Positions 16,759-25,446 of a stretch of DNA of 64,000 nucleotides are shown here, piece after piece (position 1 is the first letter of the stretch; each line of letters starts with the position of its first letter). The stretch spans positions 17,092-81,091 of the forward strand of contig JBMNUT010000014.1 of assembly GCA_050946375.1 (NCBI GenBank). The letters are read 5' to 3'. The position numbers were made by a program, and so were the translations under genes. The DNA comes from UBA1794 sp050946375 (GTDB lineage Bacteria > Bacteroidota > Bacteroidia > Bacteroidales > Bacteroidaceae). The notes under the pieces were generated by a model that searched no databases, had not been told where the DNA came from, and saw only the letters and a program-made list of their open reading frames with translations.

Positions 16759-18000
16759 ATGAAGTTTTTTACAAAAAGTACTTTAGCCCTTGCCGCAGCG
16801 GCTTGCATGTGCGGCGGTGTACAGGCGCAGTATCAACTCCCGAATGCAGGCTTTGAGGGAGAATGGCAGCTGGAGCAGACGCGCGGAACGTCAGGCTACA
16901 CGTCGGACGCCGCTGCGAATTGGAATTCATTCCTTACGGCTCAGACGAATAGCATGACGGACATGGCTTTCGGTATAGGTATGTTTATTAAGCCGCAGGC
17001 AGGTACTTCCTGGAGAAGCGGGGATGCCGTGGAAGGAAGTTACAGCATGCTCATCGTATCGAAGCAGAACCTGTTGGGGAGCGTCTCTAACGGAAACTTG
17101 ACAACCGGACGCATTAACATGGGAGAGACTACTGCTGCCGGCGCGGAGAACTACAACTTTACGGACCTCGAGGACGAACAATACAACCAGACCTTTGCCG
17201 GTCTGCCCGATTCGATTGTGCTGTGGGTGAAATTCCTGCCGCAGAATCCGGGCGATTCCGCTTCCGTAAACAGTATTTTGCACAAGGCTTACAATTACAA
17301 GGAGCCGCATGCAACCGACGAAGAGCAGGCTGAATACCGCATCGGTGGCGCTTATTCCTGCATAGAGTATGTAGGCCGCGAGTGGCAACGGGTATCGGTT
17401 CCCTATATTTACGATGCCGCTAACATGGATTACGACGGGCAGAAATATCTTTTGCTCTCCATTACTACGAACAGAAACCCGGGTAAAGGCGGCGATGCCG
17501 ACAGCTTGTTTGTGGACGACGTGCAGATGGTTTACAATTCGGAGCTGGCCTATGTGGAAGTAGGTGGGGAGCAATATGCAGTTCCTGCCGGGGCTACCGA
17601 GTTCAACGTTCCCGTTCCTTATTCGAGCGACGTGCGCTTTGTGGCAAACGGCGTAGGGGCTACGGTGGAAGCCGCAGGCATTGACGGCCGTACCGACTCG
17701 TATGCGGTGACGGTACGCGGCAACGACTATGCGGAAAACAGCGAGAATTACACTGTTTATACGGTGAATTTCCAAACGACTACGGGCATTTCCAACGTAA
17801 GTGCCGCAGCTGCTTCCGGCGTGACGGTGCGCAACATTTCCGGCGGCGTAGAGCTTACGGCAGAGCAGACGACCACTGTGACGGTTTATACGCTTGATGC
17901 GCGCCTGGTAGGCATCTATACCGTACAAGAGGGCGTGCAGACCATCAATCTTCCCGCAGGGTTCTACATCATTGCAGGTAAGAAAGTAGTGGTTTGGTAA
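16759..18000 (+). CDS. Secreted PCMD-domain protein with C-terminal beta sorting-like tail
   Basis: 413 residues. A signal peptide (MKFFTKSTLALAAAACMCGGVQA) is followed by YQLPNAGFEGEW and a central region (VEGSYSMLIVSKQNLLG, NGNLTTGRINMG, LPDSIVLWVKFLP). This fits the PCMD fold (putative carbohydrate metabolism domain) found in Bacteroidetes surface proteins. Residues about 270-350 form an Ig-like beta domain. The last 70 residues end in VYTLDARLVGIYTVQEG, LPAGFYII and GKKVVVW, which look like the beta-sandwich tail of type IX cargo or related Bacteroides families. Probably exported; ligand unknown. The gene splits the usual rpsT-gyrB neighbourhood and has its own promoter and 3' hairpin. 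Confidence 0.75.
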   Translation: MKFFTKSTLALAAAACMCGGVQAQYQLPNAGFEGEWQLEQTRGTSGYTSDAAANWNSFLTAQTNSMTDMAFGIGMFIKPQAGTSWRSGDAVEGSYSMLIVSKQNLLGSVSNGNLTTGRINMGETTAAGAENYNFTDLEDEQYNQTFAGLPDSIVLWVKFLPQNPGDSASVNSILHKAYNYKEPHATDEEQAEYRIGGAYSCIEYVGREWQRVSVPYIYDAANMDYDGQKYLLLSITTNRNPGKGGDADSLFVDDVQMVYNSELAYVEVGGEQYAVPAGATEFNVPVPYSSDVRFVANGVGATVEAAGIDGRTDSYAVTVRGNDYAENSENYTVYTVNFQTTTGISNVSAAAASGVTVRNISGGVELTAEQTTTVTVYTLDARLVGIYTVQEGVQTINLPAGFYIIAGKKVVVW

Positions 18001-18020
18001 GCCGGTGCTTTTCTGAAGTA

Positions 18021-18068
18021 GCAACCATATCGGCCGGGCGGGCTTCCTCGTGAAGTCCGCCCGGTTGC
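18021..18068 (+). terminator. Hairpin after the PCMD protein gene
   Basis: Stem CCGGGCGGGCTTC/GAAGTCCGCCCGG, extended by GCAACC/GGTTGC at the base; the T tract is short, so termination is likely but not certain. Confidence 0.55.
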
Positions 18069-18099
18069 ATTTCATCGGGGCGTGCCGCATGGCTTCCCT

Positions 18100-18186
18100 C
18101 GAAAAGCTGCGGTGCTTTTGTTGAAAAGTACTGCAGCTTTTTTGCAAAAGTACTGCAGCTTTTCGGCGAAAGGGGCGCTGCTTTTT
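18100..18186. repeat. Modular palindrome array (site 7), upstream of gyrB
   Basis: Four modules. Two consecutive modules share the identical core tactgcag, showing recent unit duplication. The array ends just before the gyrB -33 box. Confidence 0.85.
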
Positions 18187-18187
18187 A

Positions 18188-18217
18188 TTGCCAAATGAAA
18201 AGAAAATCGTACCTTTG
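18188..18217 (+). promoter_or_regulatory. Promoter of gyrB
   Basis: TTG at 18188-18190, 19 bp, TACCTTTG at 18210-18217. A palindrome module abuts the -33 box directly. Confidence 0.75.
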
Positions 18218-18296
18218 CCCTGTTCGTGCGGCAGGGGCGGAAGCCCTTTTTCGAAGTGCCGCGTAGGTATCTGTAAAACAATAAGCTAACATATAA

Positions 18297-20264
18297 ATGA
18301 CGGAAGAAGAGAAACTCAACGCCGAACATGCCTATTCGGCCAGCAACATTCAAGTGTTGGAAGGATTGGAAGCCGTGCGCAAACGGCCTGCCATGTATAT
18401 CGGCGACATAAGCCTGAAGGGTTTGCACCATTTGGTGTACGAGGTTGTGGACAACTCCATAGACGAAGCTCTGGCAGGCTACTGCTCACACATCGAAGTA
18501 GGCATATATCCCGACGGTTCCATCAGCGTGCAGGACAACGGGCGCGGTATCCCGGTAGATTACCACGAGAAGGAAAAGCGCTCGGCACTGGAGGTGGTCA
18601 TGACCGTGCTGCATGCCGGCGGTAAGTTCGACAAGGGAAGTTATAAGGTTTCCGGTGGACTTCACGGCGTAGGCGTATCGTGTGTGAACGCACTCTCTAC
18701 GCACATGACGACGCAGGTTTACCGCGACGGGAAAATCTATCAGCAGGAATACGAGAAGGGCCATCCGCTCTACCCCGTGAAAGTGGTAGGCGAGTGCCCC
18801 ATTGAGCAGACCGGAACGCGCCAGCAGTTCTGGCCCGATCCGGAAATCTTCACGGTGACGGAATACCAATATGCCACGCTGGCCAGCCGTATGCGCGAGC
18901 TCGCTTATCTGAACGCCGGCGTGCGCATCACGCTGACTGACTACCGTGAGAAAAACGAGGATGGCTCTCCCAAGCAGGAGGTGTTCTATTCGGAACAAGG
19001 CCTGCGTGAGTTTGTCCGTTACATCGACTCTTCGCGCGAACACCTCTTCGACGATGTGATTTACATCAATACCGAAAAGCAGGGTACGCCGGTGGAAGTG
19101 GCCATCATGTACAATACTTCCTACAACGAGAGCCTTTATTCTTACGTAAACAACATCAACACCATCGAGGGCGGTACGCATCTGGCCGGTTTCCGCCGCG
19201 CATTGACCCGCACACTGAAGAAGTACGCCGAGGACAACAAGATGCTGGACAAGGTGAAAGTGGAGATTGCCGGCGACGACTTCCGCGAGGGTCTGACGGC
19301 CGTCATCTCCATCAAAGTGGCCGAACCTCAGTTTGAAGGTCAGACAAAGACCAAGTTGGGCAACAACGAGGTGATGGGCGCTGTGGACCAAGCCGTAGGG
19401 GAAGCGCTTTCTTACTACCTGGAAGAGCATCCGAAGGAGGCCAAGCTCATCGTCGATAAGGTAATACTTGCAGCGCAGGCCCGCGTGGCAGCCCGCCGGG
19501 CGCGCGAGACCGTGCGCAAGACTCCGATGGGTGGCGGCGGACTTCCCGGCAAGCTGGCCGACTGTACGCTGAAGGACCCTTCGAAGTGCGAGCTGTTCAT
19601 TGTCGAGGGAGACTCCGCAGGCGGTTCGGCCAAGAGCGGGCGCGACCGTATGTTCCAGGCCATACTTCCCATCCGAGGCAAGATACTTAATGTAGAAAAG
19701 TCCATGTGGCACAAAGCATTCGAGAGCGACACGGTGAACAATATCATACAAGCTCTGGGCGTTCGCTTCGGTCTCGACGAGGAAGACTCCAAGGCGGCCA
19801 ATCTGGAGAAGCTGCGTTATCATAAGATCATCATCATGACCGATGCCGATGTGGACGGTTCTCACATCGATACCCTCATCATGACGCTCTTCTTCCGCTA
19901 TATGCCCGAACTGATTCGCGACGGCTATCTCTATATCGCCACGCCGCCTCTCTACCGCTGCACCAAGGGTAAGACCAAGGCCTATTGCTACACCGATGCC
20001 GAGCGCGAGCGGTTTATCAAGACCTATGGCGAGGGTGGCACGGAAAAGGGTGTCATCACTCAGCGGTATAAAGGCTTGGGCGAGATGAATCCCGACCAGC
20101 TTTGGGAGACAACCATGAATCCCGAAACCCGTATTCTCAAGCAGGTCGTTCTGGAGAATGCAGCCGAAGCCGACCAGATCTTTTCCATGTTGATGGGCGA
20201 AGACGTAGGCCCGCGGCGCGAGTTCATCGAGCAAAACGCCGTATATGCCAACATCGACGCCTGA
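18297..20264 (+). CDS. gyrB: DNA gyrase subunit B
   Basis: 655-residue ATPase subunit of gyrase, which introduces negative supercoils with GyrA. The GHKL ATP site has EVVDNSIDEALAG near 45, QDNGRGIPV near 76 and KVSGGLHGVGVSCVNALS near 117. The transducer domain follows. The TOPRIM domain has EGDSAGGSAKSGRD near 440, with the Mg-binding DADVDGSHI near 518, and the C-terminal RYKGLGEMNPDQLWETTMNP is the GyrA-contact motif. Length fits the short Bacteroidetes form without the proteobacterial insert. The gene has its own promoter. Confidence 0.98.
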   Translation: MTEEEKLNAEHAYSASNIQVLEGLEAVRKRPAMYIGDISLKGLHHLVYEVVDNSIDEALAGYCSHIEVGIYPDGSISVQDNGRGIPVDYHEKEKRSALEVVMTVLHAGGKFDKGSYKVSGGLHGVGVSCVNALSTHMTTQVYRDGKIYQQEYEKGHPLYPVKVVGECPIEQTGTRQQFWPDPEIFTVTEYQYATLASRMRELAYLNAGVRITLTDYREKNEDGSPKQEVFYSEQGLREFVRYIDSSREHLFDDVIYINTEKQGTPVEVAIMYNTSYNESLYSYVNNINTIEGGTHLAGFRRALTRTLKKYAEDNKMLDKVKVEIAGDDFREGLTAVISIKVAEPQFEGQTKTKLGNNEVMGAVDQAVGEALSYYLEEHPKEAKLIVDKVILAAQARVAARRARETVRKTPMGGGGLPGKLADCTLKDPSKCELFIVEGDSAGGSAKSGRDRMFQAILPIRGKILNVEKSMWHKAFESDTVNNIIQALGVRFGLDEEDSKAANLEKLRYHKIIIMTDADVDGSHIDTLIMTLFFRYMPELIRDGYLYIATPPLYRCTKGKTKAYCYTDAERERFIKTYGEGGTEKGVITQRYKGLGEMNPDQLWETTMNPETRILKQVVLENAAEADQIFSMLMGEDVGPRREFIEQNAVYANIDA

Positions 20265-20369
20265 CGGCGTACCTGCCTTTGCCCCTTGCAGGGCAGGGCG
20301 TGCAGACGTATTATCCATGCTGCCGGACGGCTGGCCCAAGTGCCGGCCTATCCGGCGGCCTGCATATAG

Positions 20370-20441
20370 GGGAAAAGCGCCCGCGCTTTTCTCATTTTCC
20401 CCCGGCACTTTTCCCGGAAAGTGCCGGCACTTTGTACGGAA
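20370..20441. repeat. Modular palindrome array (site 8), intergenic
   Basis: Three modules between gyrB and the MATE gene, including a fully self-palindromic one (AAAGTGCCGGCACTTT). Confidence 0.8.
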
Positions 20442-20507
20442 ACCGGCAGGGCATCTGTCGCTTTCCGCCCTTTGGATGAAACACAATACGCAGAACTCAA
20501 AATAGAA

Positions 20508-21887
20508 ATGAACGCAAAAGGAACACCCTTAGAGCTGGGCACTGCACCGATTGGCAAACTCCTCCTGAAGTATGCCGGCCCGGCTATTGTGGCTATGACA
20601 GCCTCTTCTCTGTACAACATCGTAGACAGTATTTTCATCGGTCATGGTGTGGGTCCTCTGGCGCTTTCGGCTTTGGCGCTGGCCTTCCCGCTGATGAACC
20701 TGGCGGCCGCCTTCGGTTCGCTGGTAGGCGTAGGCGGTTCTACGCTCTTGTCCGTGCGTTTGGGACAGAAGGACTACGAAAGTGCCAATGTCATACTGGG
20801 CAATGTATTGACTCTGAACCTGATAATAGGTCTTTCCTTTACCGTAATATTCCTTTTATTGCTCGACCCGCTGCTCATATTCTTCGGGGCGAGCGACGAA
20901 ACCCTGCCTTATGCGCGCGACTTCATGCGCATCATCTTGCTGGGAAATGTAGTGACGCACATGTATTTGGGCTTGAATAACATGCTCCGCTCCTCCGGTT
21001 TCCCGCAGAAGGCCATGAAGGCTACCATCGGCACGGTGCTCTTTACGATTGTTCTGAACCCTATTTTCATTTTTCTCCTGGGGTGGGGCATCAAGGGAAG
21101 TGCGTTGGCTACCATCATTTCCCAGGTGATAATGCTCCAGTGGCAGTTCCGCTTTTTCACGAGGAAGGACAACTTCTTGCGTATTTCGCGTGAGAAAATG
21201 CGGCTTCGTGGGCGGCTCGTGCGCGAGGCCATCAGCATCGGTCTGGCACCGTTCTTCATGAATGCCGCCGCATGCGTCATCGTTATTCTCATCAATCAGG
21301 GACTTAAGCAAGGCTACGGCGAGTCGGGTGATATGGCCATCGGCGCCTACGGCATCGTGAACCGGGTGGTTTTCATTTTTGTCATGATAGTCATGGGCCT
21401 GAACCAGGGCATGCAGCCTATTGCGGGCTATAACTACGGAGCGCAGCAGTACGGGCGTCTGATAGAAGTGCTGAAGAAAACGGTATTTTATGCGGTGATT
21501 GTTACGACTGTCGGCTTCCTGCTTGGGCAGTTCTTCCCCGCAACGATTGCTTCGGCCTTTACCGACGACGCCGATCTTATAGCACTTTCGGTCGAAGGTA
21601 TGCACATCGTAATGCTTTTCTTCCCGCTTGTCGGTTTCCAGATGGTGGCCTCCAACTTCTTCCAGAGCATAGGTATGGCGCAAAAGGCCATATTCCTTTC
21701 GCTTACGCGACAGCTGATTTTCCTGATTCCCTGTCTGCTTTTCCTGCCCATGTTCGTGGGAAAAGAAGGCATCTGGTATAGCATTCCCGTGGCCGATGCG
21801 GCAGCTATTCTGATTTCGGCTACGATGCTGTTCTCCCAGCTGCGCACGTTTAAGAAACAAATCGCGTCAGAAACGAAAAAAATGTAG
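20508..21887 (+). CDS. MATE family efflux transporter
   Basis: 459 residues from ATG at 20508 (MNAKGTPLELGTAPIGKLLLKYAGPAIVAM). It has twelve predicted hydrophobic helices in two homologous halves. Family motifs include SLYNIVDSIFIGHGVG near 40, followed by LALAFPLMNL and GVGGSTLLSVRLGQKDY; the second half has GLNQGMQPIAGYNYGAQQY near 303. MATE proteins export cationic drugs or metabolites using a Na+ or H+ gradient; this sequence is nearest the MepA/DinF-like branch. The substrate cannot be told. It is 9 bp upstream of the kinase-like gene and probably co-transcribed with it. Confidence 0.9.
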   Translation: MNAKGTPLELGTAPIGKLLLKYAGPAIVAMTASSLYNIVDSIFIGHGVGPLALSALALAFPLMNLAAAFGSLVGVGGSTLLSVRLGQKDYESANVILGNVLTLNLIIGLSFTVIFLLLLDPLLIFFGASDETLPYARDFMRIILLGNVVTHMYLGLNNMLRSSGFPQKAMKATIGTVLFTIVLNPIFIFLLGWGIKGSALATIISQVIMLQWQFRFFTRKDNFLRISREKMRLRGRLVREAISIGLAPFFMNAAACVIVILINQGLKQGYGESGDMAIGAYGIVNRVVFIFVMIVMGLNQGMQPIAGYNYGAQQYGRLIEVLKKTVFYAVIVTTVGFLLGQFFPATIASAFTDDADLIALSVEGMHIVMLFFPLVGFQMVASNFFQSIGMAQKAIFLSLTRQLIFLIPCLLFLPMFVGKEGIWYSIPVADAAAILISATMLFSQLRTFKKQIASETKKM

Positions 21888-21896
21888 TAAATAAGT

Positions 21897-22523
21897 ATGG
21901 AAAACTTTGTAATCAATTTGGGCCGGGAGCTTGGCAGTGGCGGCCGCGAGATAGGGCGTGCGTTGGCAACCCACTATGGAATTGCTTTCTACGACAAGGA
22001 GTTGATAACCCTTGCGGCAGAAGAAAGCGGACTGGACGTGCGCTTTTTCAAGCAAAACGACGAGCGGAACAAACGCCGCATCATGGGCGGAATTTTCGGG
22101 ATGCGCTTCCCCTTTACCGTTGACGGTAACGTCGGACACGGAACGCCGCTGGATGGCGATCAGTTGTTCAAGGTACAGAGCGACGTCATCCGCAAGGCTG
22201 CGGAAAAAGGGTCGGGACTTTTCGTCGGGCGCTGCGCCGATTATGTCCTGCGCGACCATCCCCGCGCCGTAAGTATCTTCATTTCTGCTCATAAGGAGGA
22301 CCGTTTGCGGCGAATCTCGGCCCTTTATGGCGTAGACTTGCGCAAGGCTGAAAATTTGATGGAGAAGGCTGACCGAAAAAGGTCGGAGTATTACAACTTT
22401 TACAGCCTCAAAACGTGGGGAGCTGCAGCCTCTTACGACCTTTGCATCAACTCTTCTGTCCTGGGCGTAGAGGAAACGGTCAAGTTCCTTTGCTCCTTCA
22501 TCGACCGCCGCTTCGGCTTCTGA
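21897..22523 (+). CDS. Cytidylate kinase-like protein
   Basis: 208-residue cytoplasmic P-loop protein. The N-terminus INLGRELGSGGREIGRALA is a variant nucleotide-binding loop of the cytidylate kinase-like family (PF13189), and FVGRCADYVLRDHPRAVSIFI near 104 and KADRKRSEYYNFYS near 160 match its core. It is distinct from the housekeeping Cmk. The family's substrate is uncertain. Placed 9 bp after the MATE transporter on the same strand; its end is 8 bp from the end of the convergent membrane-protein gene, with no obvious terminator between. Confidence 0.85.
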   Translation: MENFVINLGRELGSGGREIGRALATHYGIAFYDKELITLAAEESGLDVRFFKQNDERNKRRIMGGIFGMRFPFTVDGNVGHGTPLDGDQLFKVQSDVIRKAAEKGSGLFVGRCADYVLRDHPRAVSIFISAHKEDRLRRISALYGVDLRKAENLMEKADRKRSEYYNFYSLKTWGAAASYDLCINSSVLGVEETVKFLCSFIDRRFGF

Positions 22524-22531
22524 ACCGGCGG

Positions 22532-23827
22532 TCAGGACAAGTGGGAACAGATGCGGAGGAGTTCCGTGCCGTTCCCTATGAGCAACGCACATAAGAGTGC
22601 GAGCAACAGTACGTCGGCGGCAGGGCGGAGGCGGGAAGGTAGCTGCCCGTATCCCCAGCCCAGCAGCAGCGGTACGGCAAAGAGCCAGTGCCCTCCGAAG
22701 ATGACGGCCTCATTCATGCCATAGCGCAGGACGAAATGGGCCAGGACGTCGATGCTCAGGAACAAAAGCAGCTGTTGCACATATTTGTTGCGGCGGGCTT
22801 TCCACGCTGCGGCTGTGCAGAGCAGCAGAACAATCCCTACGCATACTGTTTTCCAGTGCGCATCGCCGTAGGTCGAGGCCGGGCGGAGTACCGTCTCGGT
22901 GCCTACGGTTTGCGGCGTGAGCGGTGCGGTGAGCATCGTGCTGCCCCAGAAGTCGGTGAAGGCGCGCTGCATGAATTCGGAATCGCCGAAGATGAAATAT
23001 TTTTTGAGCCGGATGGTTGTCTCGACGGGCGTAGGCTCCTCGGGTGCGAGTAGCTTGATTTTTACGGAATAGAGCGCAAATACGAGACACACGCAGGCGG
23101 CAAATGGCCAGGCACACCGCCACATCGTGCGGAAAATGCGGCGCCACGTCGTTATCCGCCGGTTGAGCAGCAAGAGCAAGAGTGGCTTGGCTGCGTTGGT
23201 AACGGTAATGCCTCCGCACAAAAAGGTAAGCAGAAATACGCTGCGGCCCCGCACATATCCGCATTTCTTCCATTCTTCTGCCAGAAAGTAGAGGCTGAAC
23301 ACGAGTGCGGGCAGGGAGAATGTGTACGTTTCGATGGTGAACGACAGCACGGTGGTGGTGAAAAACGCCGCGCAGCACAGCGACAGCAGCAAAGCGCGCC
23401 TCGTGGGCAGCCCGACGATGCGGCGCAGGTAGCGGAAAACGAGCGTGACGGCGGAGGAAGTCAGCAGGCTCGTGCCGAGCACCAGGCCGAGAATGCCTGC
23501 GCGGGCATGCCCCATGGCCGAGAAGGGGAGGAGGAAAAAGGTTTTCAGTATGTGGAATACGTTGAAGAACGGATGGGAAATGTCGAACGTGCCGCCTCGT
23601 GTATATAAATGGAATATGTTGTCGTATCCTAAATAGCTGCCTATTGTGCCTTCTTCCATGTCGATAAACGGAGTATGATACAGCACTTGTGCGCCCAGCC
23701 AGGCATAGGCCAGGAAAAGGGCGGCGCACAGGATGGCTTCGGCCTTGTCGGGCGGGAACAGAAGGGTACGCGCCTCGTGAAGCGTGGCGCGCAGGTTGCG
23801 CAAGGAGCGGAGTAAGTATTGCTTCAT
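22532..23827 (-). CDS. Polytopic membrane protein, possible GT-C glycosyltransferase (DUF6080-like)
   Basis: 431 residues with about ten hydrophobic helices. After the first helix comes a loop with FIDMEEGTIGSYLGYDN; an acidic D-x-E in the first external loop is a feature of GT-C enzymes, which take sugars from polyprenyl-phosphate donors. The sequence resembles a Bacteroides family I believe is named DUF6080. The ATG overlaps the HAD gene stop (ATGA at 23824-23827), and the HAD gene follows a UbiA-type gene by 11 bp, so the three form one operon. A role as the transferase using the lipid-pentose made by its partners is inference. Confidence 0.6.
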   Translation of the reverse strand: MKQYLLRSLRNLRATLHEARTLLFPPDKAEAILCAALFLAYAWLGAQVLYHTPFIDMEEGTIGSYLGYDNIFHLYTRGGTFDISHPFFNVFHILKTFFLLPFSAMGHARAGILGLVLGTSLLTSSAVTLVFRYLRRIVGLPTRRALLLSLCCAAFFTTTVLSFTIETYTFSLPALVFSLYFLAEEWKKCGYVRGRSVFLLTFLCGGITVTNAAKPLLLLLLNRRITTWRRIFRTMWRCAWPFAACVCLVFALYSVKIKLLAPEEPTPVETTIRLKKYFIFGDSEFMQRAFTDFWGSTMLTAPLTPQTVGTETVLRPASTYGDAHWKTVCVGIVLLLCTAAAWKARRNKYVQQLLLFLSIDVLAHFVLRYGMNEAVIFGGHWLFAVPLLLGWGYGQLPSRLRPAADVLLLALLCALLIGNGTELLRICSHLS

Positions 23828-24456
23828 GGGTTGGGTGTTTTTTGTCGGAAAGGTTTGTAGTGCGGGAATCGGGCCAGTGCCAACAGTGGTTTATCGCTGG
23901 CGCTGTCGCCGTAAACATGCAAGGCAAATTCAGAAAAGTGCGGCACTTTTTCCAAAAAGCGCCGCACCTTTTCCGGGCCCTTGCAGTTAGGGGTGGCAAA
24001 ACGCCCGGTGAGCCGTCCGTTCTGCACTTCCGGTTCGGTGCCGATGACCTCTGTGAAGCCGGCCGTTTCGGCCCAGGGCCTGATCCATTGCGGCAGGGAG
24101 GCGCTGACGATCAGCAGGCGTGCTCCCCTCTGGCGGTGGCGCTCGATGGCTTCGGCGGCTCCGGGGCGCAGCAGTTGCGGTATGCGTAGGGCATAGCGGC
24201 GGCAGCGGTGGAGGAATTCGGAGTAGTCCATCCCGCAGAAAAAGGAGCTGAAGATGCGTTCCTTGGCCCGTCCGGCGGGCAAGAGACGCAGTACTGCGGC
24301 TGCTTTCATAAGGAGCATCAGCGGCATGCGGCAGAGGAAGGCGCGCCACCCGCAGGCGTGTATGAGGAAATCGGGCAGGGAATCGCACCGGATGAGGGTA
24401 CCGTCGAAGTCGAATACGGCTATTTCCTGGGGTCGGGATGCGGGGGAATGGGTCAT
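23824..24456 (-). CDS. HAD-IB family phosphatase with repeat-encoded helix
   Basis: 210 residues from ATG at 24456 (MTHSPASRPQEIAVFDFDGT). HAD motif I is DFDGT at 16-20 (nucleophile D16, acid D18), motif II is SAS at 118-120, the motif III lysine lies in the NCKG segment near 159, and motif IV is GDSASD at 183-188. It belongs to the phosphoserine-phosphatase-like HAD-IB group. In other bacteria this domain is often fused or adjacent to UbiA prenyltransferases, as here, suggesting removal of the 5'-phosphate from a polyprenyl-phosphoribose. Residues 161-177 (PEKVRRFLEKVPHFSEF) are encoded by two 21-bp palindrome modules that replace the usual helix between motifs III and IV. Confidence 0.85.
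   Translation of the reverse strand: MTHSPASRPQEIAVFDFDGTLIRCDSLPDFLIHACGWRAFLCRMPLMLLMKAAAVLRLLPAGRAKERIFSSFFCGMDYSEFLHRCRRYALRIPQLLRPGAAEAIERHRQRGARLLIVSASLPQWIRPWAETAGFTEVIGTEPEVQNGRLTGRFATPNCKGPEKVRRFLEKVPHFSEFALHVYGDSASDKPLLALARFPHYKPFRQKTPNP
23931..23980. repeat. Modular palindrome array (site 9), inside HAD CDS
   Basis: Two modules spaced 21 bp (G at 23938 and 23959), read on the minus strand as EKVRRFL-EKVPHFS. The first module is a near-perfect palindrome, AAAAGTGC-g-GCACTTTT. Confidence 0.8.
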
Positions 24457-24467
24457 TTTGCGGAGCT

Positions 24468-25352
24468 TTAATAGAGGATGAGTGCGAAGGTCAGGAGCCA
24501 TCCTGCCACGGTGATTTGCAGAAAGCGGTCGCGCAGGAGGATATCGGTGGGGTTGCAGTTTTGTTTTTCTACCAGTATGATTTGCAGGTAGCGCAGTATG
24601 CCGAGCAAAACGAAAGGTATGGTGTAGTACATTTGCTGGTTGCTTCTGAGCATGACCTCGGGCGAGAGGGTATAGAGGATGTAGACCACGGCGATGAGGG
24701 CGGAGAGGAAAGTGAGCGTTACTTGCAGGTATTCCTCGGTATAGGCTTGGGCGTTTGGGCGCGAGATGCGCCCCGTCTGGCGGAAATTGCGCAGGTCGTC
24801 GGAGCGTTTGGCAAGGGCCAGGAAGAGTGCAATGAGGAACGTCATGATGACGAGCCAGTGGGAAATGCGGATGTCTGAGGCGGCTCCTCCGGCAAGCAGG
24901 CGGAGGATGAATCCGGCGGCTATGAGGGTGATGTCGAGCAGCGGGTATCGCTTCAGCCAGAGCGTGTAGCCCAGGTTGAGGACGACGTAGGCGGCGGCCA
25001 GCAGGGGCAGCGTTTGCGGGCGTCCAGCGGCAGGGTGGGCCAGGAGGATGCCCGTGCCGGCGGCCAGAAGCAGGCAGAGGAGCAGGATGGCTGTGGCAGG
25101 TGAAACGCTGCCTTCTGCAATCGGTCGGTAGCGTTTGAGCGGGTGTTGTCGGTCTTGGGGAGCGTCTTTCAGGTCGTTGAGGATATAGATGCCGCTGGAT
25201 ATGAGGCAGAATGCACCCGCTGCCCAGGCGGTTGCCGCCAGTTTGGTGCAATCGGTGATTTCCCGGCCGAAGAAGAGTGGCAGGAAGAGTATGAGGTTTT
25301 TGACCCATTGGGCCGGTCGGAGCAGTCGGATGAGCGGGGGTAGTTGGTGCAT
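24468..25352 (-). CDS. UbiA-family prenyltransferase, decaprenyl-phosphate phosphoribosyltransferase-like
   Basis: 294-residue integral membrane enzyme with about eight or nine helices. The first Asp-rich motif, GIYILNDLKDAPQDRQHPLK near 54, has the ND..D...D..HP.K pattern of 5-phosphoribosyl-1-pyrophosphate:polyprenyl-phosphate transferases rather than quinone-pathway UbiA. The N-terminus LIRLLRPAQWVKNLILFLPLFFG also matches that subgroup. The expected product is polyprenyl-phosphoryl-5-phosphoribose. It is first in a UbiA/HAD/membrane-protein operon. No epimerase (DprE1/DprE2-like) is seen nearby, so conversion to arabinose is not indicated. Confidence 0.85.
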   Translation of the reverse strand: MHQLPPLIRLLRPAQWVKNLILFLPLFFGREITDCTKLAATAWAAGAFCLISSGIYILNDLKDAPQDRQHPLKRYRPIAEGSVSPATAILLLCLLLAAGTGILLAHPAAGRPQTLPLLAAAYVVLNLGYTLWLKRYPLLDITLIAAGFILRLLAGGAASDIRISHWLVIMTFLIALFLALAKRSDDLRNFRQTGRISRPNAQAYTEEYLQVTLTFLSALIAVVYILYTLSPEVMLRSNQQMYYTIPFVLLGILRYLQIILVEKQNCNPTDILLRDRFLQITVAGWLLTFALILY

Positions 25353-25446
25353 GGGTTGTGTGTGGATGGAAAAAGAGAGCAGCCCTTCCTCTCCGGTATA
25401 TGGTGGGGAGTACGGGGCTGCTCTTGGGTATGGGGCGGCTGTTGCC

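Noticed and set aside
18486..20486. Long minus-strand open frame over gyrB
   Set aside because: Antisense to a complete gyrB; a result of codon bias in a GC-rich gene.
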